DNA from: an uncultured Prevotellaceae bacterium
GTDB taxonomy: Bacteria; Bacteroidota; Bacteroidia; Bacteroidales; Bacteroidaceae
Assembly (NCBI GenBank): GCA_946624335.1
Contig: CAMOSA010000018.1
Coordinates: 1-20,838 of the forward strand
Direction: 5' to 3'
DNA: 20,838 nt
Under the pieces are notes generated by a model. The model saw nothing but the letters and a program-made list of their open reading frames with translations. It did no database searches and had not been told where the DNA came from. This document shows, piece after piece, positions 1 to 4,737 of this stretch. Each line of letters opens with the position of its first letter. The first letter of the stretch is position 1. The position numbers and the translations under genes were made by a program.

Positions 1-374
1 CGAGCAAGTATGCCTCGCCGCCCTCGGGACGTGGCGTCATCTGCGACGGCTCCCCCCGCACCATCGCTCAGGCCGAGGCCCTGAAGACGATGCTCGCCGA
101 TCGTGGCCACGACCTCGGCATGATGATCGAGCTGATCGTCAGCGAGGAGGTGCTGATGGAGCGCCTGCTGCGTCGTGCACAGATCGAGGGCCGTGCTGAC
201 GACAACGAGGAGACCATACGCAAACGTTTTGCCGTCTACCATAGCCAGACGGAGCCACTCTCGAAATGGTTCGCTGCGGAAGGCATACGCCACACCTTCG
301 ACTGGAGCATCTGTAAGACCAAGGAAGGTATGCTCGATGCTATCTTTCAGGAGATAGAGCGTCAGAACGCATAA
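1..374 (+). CDS. adk: adenylate kinase, C-terminal part (5' end outside window)
   Basis: Catalyses ATP + AMP = 2 ADP in the cytoplasm. The reading frame is already open at base 3 and contains no plausible start, so the N-terminal P-loop part lies outside the window. Visible family features are GVICDGSPRTIAQAEAL (the NMP-binding signature, normally DGFPR), then the short-LID segment RAQIEGRADDNEETIRKR and the following Y-x5-EPL. The short LID without a zinc-binding insertion is the form usual in Bacteroidetes. Oddity: the signature reads C-D-G-S-P-R where F-D-G-F-P-R is usual, so two phenylalanines are replaced. A secreted DUF4831-type gene follows 21 bp downstream on the same strand and may be cotranscribed. 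Identity is firm; the activity of this variant is not testable here because most of the active site is outside the window. Confidence 0.9.
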   Translation, partial: SKYASPPSGRGVICDGSPRTIAQAEALKTMLADRGHDLGMMIELIVSEEVLMERLLRRAQIEGRADDNEETIRKRFAVYHSQTEPLSKWFAAEGIRHTFDWSICKTKEGMLDAIFQEIERQNA

Positions 375-395
375 ACGGCAGGTCGCAAAGACGTA

Positions 396-1487
396 ATGAA
401 GATGAATCAGGATGTCATGAAGAAACTGCTTCTTATCGTGATGGCTGCGTGCAGCACTATCGCTGCGGCGCAGACGGAGGTCTCGGCGTTCCGCCCGGGC
501 GTCACCATCGATGGCGTCAATTACTTCTTGCCCAAGACCGTGCTGAGGGTGGTCATGGTGGCGGAGAAAACCGTCACGCTGCCCGGCGAGTTTGCGCCTT
601 ACGCTGACCGCTATCTGCGGCAAGCCGATGTGCCGACGGTCGAGTCGACCAGCTGGACGCTGAAGAGCCTGTCGCTCATACCTATCGGTGTGCCCGACTC
701 CACGAAAGCATATAATATTAAGGTGAAAGCCAAGACGTCGGCACCCCTCGTCAGCCTGACCGACGACGGTCTGCTCATCGGCATCAATACCGAGGTGGAG
801 CAGGAGCCGGCACCGGCGCTGCCAGCCAGCGTGGCTGCGCCGAAGGCGGTGAACGGCCGTGACTTCATGACGCATGATATCCTGGCAGCGGGCAGCACCG
901 CCAAGATGGCACAGCTCACTGCCGAGGAGATCTATGACATACGTGACAGCCGCAATGCCCTCATCCGCGGCGAGGCTGACAACACGCCGAAAGACGGCGC
1001 TCAGCTGAAGCTGATGCTCGACAACCTGGATCAGCAGCTCCATTCCCTCGAATCGCTGTTCAAGGGTCAGCAGCTCACCAGCACCGAGGTCATCAGCTTC
1101 GACTATGAGCCTGTGTTCACGGCCGGTGATGCCGACAACCGCCAGATGCTCTGCCGCTTCTCGCAGCGACTGGGGCTCGTCGATGCCGATGACCTCAGCG
1201 GCGAACCGCTATGGCTGACGATCAAGGCCGTAGGCAGCCTGCCACAGGTCGTTGATGATCCTGACGCGGCGAAGAAGAAAGCCAAGATGGAGCAGGGCGT
1301 CTACGTCAACCAGCCACAGCGTGCACAGATCGTCATCAGCGATGCCCGTCAGGCGTTGCTGACGACAGAGATCCCCGTATGCCAGCTCGGCACCACAGAG
1401 GTGCTCTCCGATGCTCTGTTCAATAAGAAAATGGAAACACGTGTCACGTTGCACCAAAATACGGGCAGCGTGAAGAACATCGAATAA
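396..1487 (+). CDS. secreted DUF4831-type protein
   Basis: Function unknown. The product is up to 363 residues. An internal ATG at 417 gives MKKLLLIVMAACSTIAAAQ, a textbook signal peptide ending in AAAQ, so the true start is probably 417 (356 residues). The 396 start only adds MKMNQDV. The mature part has the features I associate with the Bacteroidales DUF4831 family: an early G-V-x-Y-F-L-P-K-T segment, then LLIGINTE, then an IYDIRDSRNALIRGEAD region that binds no recognisable cofactor. There are no membrane segments after the signal peptide, so a periplasmic location is inferred. It follows adk closely and ends just before a strong terminator at 1497-1527. The family name is recalled, not searched. 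Confidence 0.8.
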   Translation: MKMNQDVMKKLLLIVMAACSTIAAAQTEVSAFRPGVTIDGVNYFLPKTVLRVVMVAEKTVTLPGEFAPYADRYLRQADVPTVESTSWTLKSLSLIPIGVPDSTKAYNIKVKAKTSAPLVSLTDDGLLIGINTEVEQEPAPALPASVAAPKAVNGRDFMTHDILAAGSTAKMAQLTAEEIYDIRDSRNALIRGEADNTPKDGAQLKLMLDNLDQQLHSLESLFKGQQLTSTEVISFDYEPVFTAGDADNRQMLCRFSQRLGLVDADDLSGEPLWLTIKAVGSLPQVVDDPDAAKKKAKMEQGVYVNQPQRAQIVISDARQALLTTEIPVCQLGTTEVLSDALFNKKMETRVTLHQNTGSVKNIE

Positions 1488-1496
1488 AAACATGAA

Positions 1497-1530
1497 GGAG
1501 CTGTGTCGGCATCGTGGACACAGCTCCTTT
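1497..1530. terminator. hairpin terminator after the DUF4831-type gene
   Basis: An 11-bp perfect inverted repeat GGAGCTGTGTC (1497-1507) / GACACAGCTCC (1517-1527) with a 9-base loop is followed by TTTCCTTTT. It lies 9 bp after the stop of the secreted protein gene and before the convergent minus-strand gene ending at 1555. The upstream side (AATAAAAACATGAA) is A-rich, so it probably also works in the minus direction as the terminator of that convergent gene. Confidence 0.85.
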
Positions 1531-1554
1531 CCTTTTATTCTTTGTCGGTGAGTA

Positions 1555-2118
1555 TCACTTCTTGGCTTTCTCGGCCTCTTCCTCGAGGCGCTTGCGTTCT
1601 TTTTCGCGTTGCTTGGCGGCCTTGCGTGCCTCTTTCTCTTGGCGCTTACGCTCCTTCTCCAGCTCCTTCTCACGCTTCTTCTGCTCTTTCTGCAGGCGCT
1701 TCAGTTCCTTGGCTGTAGCCTTGGCCTCCTCCTTCTCGGTCCTGGCTTCCTCCCTGCTGTCCAAGGCCTCCTGCAGCTTCTCGCGCAGCATCTCCTTGTC
1801 GAACGTGATGACTTGTCCGAACAGGCCGACGGAGAGGATCTGGTCCTTGCCTTTCAAGTGGACATAAGTGGTGTTGAAGAGGTAATAGTTCTTCACGCGT
1901 AGCTTGGTGTTCAGGGCTACTTCGGCGGCTTTGACGACGACCCCCTTGCCCAGGTTGGTCAGTACGTTGTCCTTGAAGCCCTTGTCGGCAGCTTCCTCGT
2001 CGACGAACTCGGTGATGGCCTTCATCATGGCATCCTTGTGGGCTTGCTTGTCAGGCACGGTCTGTGTCATCAGCACGGCAATGAGCAGCACGGCGACGAC
2101 GGCTAAGAGTTTCTTCAT
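1555..2118 (-). CDS. DUF4359-like membrane-anchored protein with charged helical tail
   Basis: A 187-residue protein of unknown function. Residues 1-19 (MKKLLAVVAVLLIAVLMTQ) form a signal anchor or uncleaved signal peptide. A small globular region follows, with an NYYLFNTTYV segment and a glycine-rich SVGLFGQVITF strand, resembling the DUF4359 domain of Bacteroidetes proteins. From about residue 110 to the end the chain is almost only K, E, R, A, L and Q, predicting a long single helix or coiled coil of about 75 residues. It is transcribed alone from a Bacteroidetes-type promoter (2168-2201) and stops against the terminator at 1497-1530. The domain name is recalled by pattern and is only moderately sure; the membrane anchor and helical tail are seen directly. 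Confidence 0.75.
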   Translation of the reverse strand: MKKLLAVVAVLLIAVLMTQTVPDKQAHKDAMMKAITEFVDEEAADKGFKDNVLTNLGKGVVVKAAEVALNTKLRVKNYYLFNTTYVHLKGKDQILSVGLFGQVITFDKEMLREKLQEALDSREEARTEKEEAKATAKELKRLQKEQKKREKELEKERKRQEKEARKAAKQREKERKRLEEEAEKAKK

Positions 2119-2167
2119 AGTTGCTGTATTCTAAATATTGATAGGTGGCGATTGATGGTTTCGGCTG

Positions 2168-2201
2168 CAAAAGTAACGTTTCTTTTTGTAATAGATGCCA
2201 A
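2168..2201 (-). promoter_or_regulatory. Bacteroidetes-type promoter for the DUF4359-like gene
   Basis: Read on the minus strand, TACTTTTG (2175 to 2168) matches the -7 box TAnnTTTG. A TTG at 2201-2199 lies about 23 bases upstream, close to the -33 spacing. It points to the gene starting at 2118, leaving a leader of roughly 40-50 bases. The 14 bases from 2162 to 2175 are identical to the promoter of the tmRNA at 3885-3898. Confidence 0.7.
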
Positions 2202-2235
2202 GTTAGCGTCATTTTTGCATTTTTATGGCTGAAAA

Positions 2236-2268
2236 TTGTCGTAGAATAAAAAATATGTGTTACTTTTG
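2236..2268 (+). promoter_or_regulatory. Bacteroidetes-type promoter for the BACON-like lipoprotein
   Basis: TACTTTTG at 2261-2268 matches TAnnTTTG, with TTG at 2236-2238 upstream (22-base spacer). It lies about 48 bases before the ATG at 2316 and is divergent to the promoter at 2168-2201. The 2119-2315 gap therefore holds two back-to-back promoters and is otherwise AT-rich and featureless. Confidence 0.7.
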
Positions 2269-2315
2269 CACGCAGAATACCTCCGTATCGGTCACACTAA
2301 AAAGAACATAGGACT

Positions 2316-2735
2316 ATGATGGCACCCCTGACAGGCACTTATCGTAAAGTGCTCTCCTCCCTCCTGACCCTCCTGGGCTTCAGCTCCACTTTCGTATTCG
2401 AGTCGTGCTACGGACCTATCCCGAGCAATTACGATGTCGATGTCAGCTCGTCCGACCTCCATTTCCCTGCCGAGGGCGGCACGGGAACGCTCGAGATTGC
2501 TGCGGACAGCAGCTGGCAGATCGAACGCATCCCAGAGTATATGTTCGTAACCCCCAATTGCGGTGAGGGCATGGCGGAAGTGGTCGTTGAGATGAAGGCC
2601 AACACCACCGCTCTGTCGCGTTGCGACACGCTCTACGTGCTCGTCCAGCAACAGCCTGCCGAGTATATCATCATCACGCAGGATGCCGTAGAAGCAGAGG
2701 CGGAAGAGGCGACGGAGGACGTCGTGACGGAGTGA
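2316..2735 (+). CDS. small lipoprotein with BACON-like domain
   Basis: A 139-residue lipoprotein. The N-terminal hydrophobic stretch ends in VFESC-Y, a lipobox-like signal with the lipidated Cys near residue 31. The rest is a single beta-rich domain of about 80 residues with the BACON hallmarks: L-H-F-P-A-E-G-G near its start, then D-S-S-W-Q-I, then C-G-E-G ahead of a V/E-rich strand, then N-T-T-A-L-S-R-C-D-T-L-Y-V, ending IIITQDA. The tail (VEAEAEEATEDVVTE) is strongly acidic. BACON domains in Bacteroidetes usually precede glycan-acting modules; here the domain stands alone. The LLGFSST...CYGP N-terminus also recalls small lipoproteins annotated as radical-SAM-associated, but no radical SAM gene is present in the window. 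It has its own promoter and ends 10 bp from the convergent GNAT gene with no terminator seen between them. Confidence 0.75.
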   Translation: MMAPLTGTYRKVLSSLLTLLGFSSTFVFESCYGPIPSNYDVDVSSSDLHFPAEGGTGTLEIAADSSWQIERIPEYMFVTPNCGEGMAEVVVEMKANTTALSRCDTLYVLVQQQPAEYIIITQDAVEAEAEEATEDVVTE

Positions 2736-2745
2736 GAGGAGCCGG

Positions 2746-3309
2746 TCATAGCGTCAGATGCTTCATGGGATGACCGCCCCATGTGCTGTCGTTCACGAAT
2801 CTGAAGCCTAAGGCGCTGTAGAGCGCTTCACCCGAGGGATTGCCTTGATCTACCAACAGTCCGACACAGGGCAGTCCCATGCGGCTTGCCCTTTCTTTTG
2901 TCGCTAAGATCAGTCGACGGGCAATCCCCTGACGACGATACTCGGGTACGACGGCCAGGGAATCCAGGTAGAGCTCGCCGGCCTGTGTCTCGTCGTCCAT
3001 GCCGGAATGATCCTTGCCGATGTACACTTTCGCCGAATCGATGAAAGCCTGACGCAGCTGATGCAGTAGGCCGCCGTCATAGCTCACGGACACGCCGACG
3101 ACCCTGTCAGCGTCAAGAGCCACCAGCGTATTCAAGTAGCTGTACTGTGAGTCCTCTCGCTCCACCAAGCGTGTCATCATCTTGTGGAAATCATCCAGTC
3201 CATAGCCCTCGTCACAAAAAAATAAACAGCAGTCGTCGGTCATCGCCGTCATGATCAGACGTGCGATCTCCGTGGCCTGCTCTCTTGTCGCTTTGCGTAT
3301 CTCTATCAT
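2746..3309 (-). CDS. GNAT family N-acetyltransferase
   Basis: Predicted acetyl-CoA-dependent N-acetyltransferase; the substrate cannot be told. With the start at 3309 (MIEIRKATREQA) it has 187 residues. An alternative ATG at 3321 adds four residues. The GNAT core is clear: LYLDSLAVVPEYRRQGIARRL carries the beta4 strand and the R/Q-x-x-G-x-A acetyl-CoA loop (RRQGIA), followed by an amphipathic helix and NPSGEALYSALGFRF, the usual C-terminal region. The frame stays open upstream into the ssrA gene on the same strand, but that extension reads through tRNA-like sequence and a terminator hairpin and is not coding. The gene sits just downstream of the tmRNA terminator, so it may rely on read-through or on a promoter I did not find. 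Confidence 0.88.
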   Translation of the reverse strand: MIEIRKATREQATEIARLIMTAMTDDCCLFFCDEGYGLDDFHKMMTRLVEREDSQYSYLNTLVALDADRVVGVSVSYDGGLLHQLRQAFIDSAKVYIGKDHSGMDDETQAGELYLDSLAVVPEYRRQGIARRLILATKERASRMGLPCVGLLVDQGNPSGEALYSALGFRFVNDSTWGGHPMKHLTL

Positions 3310-3321
3310 CGTAGGTACCAT

Positions 3322-3359
3322 CCGTTTAAAACAAATAGCCCACTGCTTCAGCGGGCTAT
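3322..3359 (-). terminator. terminator downstream of ssrA
   Basis: Inverted repeat ATAGCCC (3335-3341) / GGGCTAT (3353-3359), with an inner CTG/CAG extension across one mismatch. Read on the minus strand it is followed by TTTGTTTTAAAC, a fair U-tract. It lies about 110 bp past the tmRNA 3' end and immediately upstream of the GNAT start codon. Confidence 0.7.
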
Positions 3360-3373
3360 ACTCAATCATTTTG

Positions 3374-3432
3374 TTGTGGAGCTGGAGGGAATTGCGCTCG
3401 AGCTTGCTCGCTTCGCTCAGCGAAGAACCCTC
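3374..3432 (-). repeat. broken second copy of the tmRNA 3' end with palindromic insert
   Basis: Bases 3374-3394 repeat exactly, for 21 bp, the end of the tmRNA gene (3465-3485: discriminator, acceptor strand and 3' half of the T-arm). In ssrA the next bases are AACCCTC. Here 31 extra bases (3395-3425) come first and AACCCTC follows at 3426-3432. The insert is made of palindromes: CGAGC-TT-GCTCG and CTTCGC-TCA-GCGAAG. The two copies are 91 bp apart. It resembles an attachment-site duplication left by an integrating element, later hit by a small palindromic repeat. It could instead be the 3' remnant of another tRNA-like gene. The sequence facts are firm; the origin is inference. Confidence 0.75.
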
Positions 3433-3467
3433 ACGAGGGTGATATTCCTGACAGCGGAACATCTTTG

Positions 3468-3864
3468 TGGAGCTGGAGGGAATTGAACCCTCGTCCAAAC
3501 AGGGACATCCTGTGCTTTCTACACGCTTATTCCAGACTTCATTTTCGAGCGTCGGTAAGACCTGGACCACCAGCCGATGCCTTATCCTCTGTGAGCTTCA
3601 CCTTCGGCGCGAGGCCGTCGAAGGCTATCCCCAATTTAGCTGCACCACTTGACCAGAGCGCTTTGGGGCGTGGAGCCTCTGAGTGATGTCCCGTCTCAGC
3701 ACCTGGTGCCGAGATAAGCTGATCTACTATACTTCAATCAAGCAGCGAGAGCGTAAGTGTTTTCGCCAGATAATCGTTGGAGACCATGGATTAAAGAGAG
3801 CGATCAGCGACTCTCTGCGTGCTTACACAACATCTCATCCTGCTGTCAAATCCATGTCAGCCCC
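3468..3864 (-). ncRNA. ssrA: transfer-messenger RNA (tmRNA)
   Basis: Rescues stalled ribosomes by trans-translation with SmpB, adding a degradation tag. On the minus strand the gene begins GGGGCTGACATGGATTTGAC and ends with a T-arm (GAGGG-TTCAATT-CCCTC) and CAGCTCC plus discriminator A. The 5' GGGGCTG pairs with the 3' CAGCTCC over 7 bp with one G-U pair. The CCA end is not fully encoded (ACA follows). The tag reading frame lies at 3767 down to 3738: GGC GAA AAC ACT TAC GCT CTC GCT GCT TGA, giving GENTYALAA, a Bacteroidetes-type tag with the usual ALAA end. Length is about 397 nt, single-piece form. A promoter at 3891-3898 and a terminator at 3322-3359 bracket it. Confidence 0.95.
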
Positions 3865-3890
3865 GATGTCTTATGTGCTTTTTGCGGCTG

Positions 3891-3898
3891 CAAAAGTA
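3891..3898 (-). promoter_or_regulatory. ssrA promoter -7 box
   Basis: On the minus strand TACTTTTG matches TAnnTTTG and lies 27 bases upstream of the mature tmRNA 5' end. This fits transcription starting about 20 bases before the end made by RNase P. No good TTG is seen at -33. The region upstream (3918-3938) is instead an AT-rich set of palindromes, including TAAAATTTTA. Confidence 0.65.
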
Positions 3899-4024
3899 GA
3901 CAAAAATATCCGAAGCGTAAAATTTTAGGGTTAAAATTAATGAATCAGCCGTGATTATTGTATTTTTTTACGTTCCTCCGCAATAAAAACAGCCTTTTTC
4001 AGTTCTTAATATATATAAAACCAT

Positions 4025-4678
4025 GTGAACGCAATTGAAGATATGACTCCAGAAGCCTCTACGGCCACCGAAATAGTAGACGGAATGCATCCTATGGAAC
4101 GGCACATCAAGCGAGCGTTTGATGTGCTTGCTGCCGTGGTGCTGATCGTCGTCCTCTCGCCAGTGTTGCTGGCTATCGCTGTCTTGCTGAAGATCAAGGC
4201 TCCCGGGCCGGTCTTCTACCATCAGGAGCGCATCGGCTACCATGGACGTCCCTTTCAAATATTCAAGTTCCGCACGATGAGTTTGGATGCTGAATGTGAC
4301 GGTCGTCCGCAGTTGGTGCAGAAGGACGACCCTCACCTGTTGCCCTTGGGCAGCTTCTTGAGGGAGCACCACCTCGACGAGTTGCCCCAGCTGTTCAATA
4401 TCCTCCGCGGCGATATGAGCTTCGTGGGTCCACGGCCCGAGAGGCGCTACTTCATCGACCAGATCATGCAGCACAACAGCGACTATCGGTATATCTATCT
4501 GATGAGACCAGGCACGACCTCGATGGCCACGCTCTATAACGGCTATACTGACACGATAGACAAGATGCTCATCAGGTTGCAGATGGACCTTGACTACTAC
4601 CGTCACCGTTCACTCGCCCTTGATGCCAAAATCATATTTGTCACAGCCAAGTTCATCCTCTTCGGTAAGAAGTTCTGA
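4025..4678 (+). CDS. undecaprenyl-phosphate sugar phosphotransferase (monotopic PGT, WcaJ/PglC type)
   Basis: Transfers a sugar-1-phosphate from a nucleotide sugar to undecaprenyl phosphate on the inner membrane, starting repeat-unit synthesis. At 217 residues it is the short form without the extra N-terminal membrane helices of full WcaJ/WbaP. It shows a basic KRAFD start, one membrane helix (about residues 35-58) with a conserved proline, PVFYHQERIGYHG, FKFRTM, LDELPQLFN and GDMSFVGPRP, followed by a Bacteroidales-style ending with TLYNGYTD and LDYYRHRS. The sugar cannot be told. The start is uncertain: GTG at 4025 overlaps an ATG at 4023 that is followed at once by TGA, and an in-frame ATG lies at 4043. 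It is the first gene of the polysaccharide operon; I see no convincing TAnnTTTG promoter in 3909-4024. Confidence 0.9.
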   Translation: MNAIEDMTPEASTATEIVDGMHPMERHIKRAFDVLAAVVLIVVLSPVLLAIAVLLKIKAPGPVFYHQERIGYHGRPFQIFKFRTMSLDAECDGRPQLVQKDDPHLLPLGSFLREHHLDELPQLFNILRGDMSFVGPRPERRYFIDQIMQHNSDYRYIYLMRPGTTSMATLYNGYTDTIDKMLIRLQMDLDYYRHRSLALDAKIIFVTAKFILFGKKF

Positions 4679-4737
4679 GCGGATGCGCCGTGACTGAGTC
4701 AACAGAGATACGAATCATAACGAATCATACAGGAACA

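Noticed and set aside
3310..3570. N-terminal extension of the GNAT reading frame into ssrA
   Set aside because: It translates the tmRNA 3' half, the duplicated T-arm and a terminator hairpin; GNAT homology begins at MIEIRKA (3309).
3465..3928. Several short open frames on the plus strand across 3465-3928
   Set aside because: They lie antisense to the tmRNA and show no protein family features.
3918..3938. AT-rich palindromes as an invertible promoter or attachment site
   Set aside because: Arms of only 7-10 bp made of A and T are expected by chance here, and no matching distal repeat was found.
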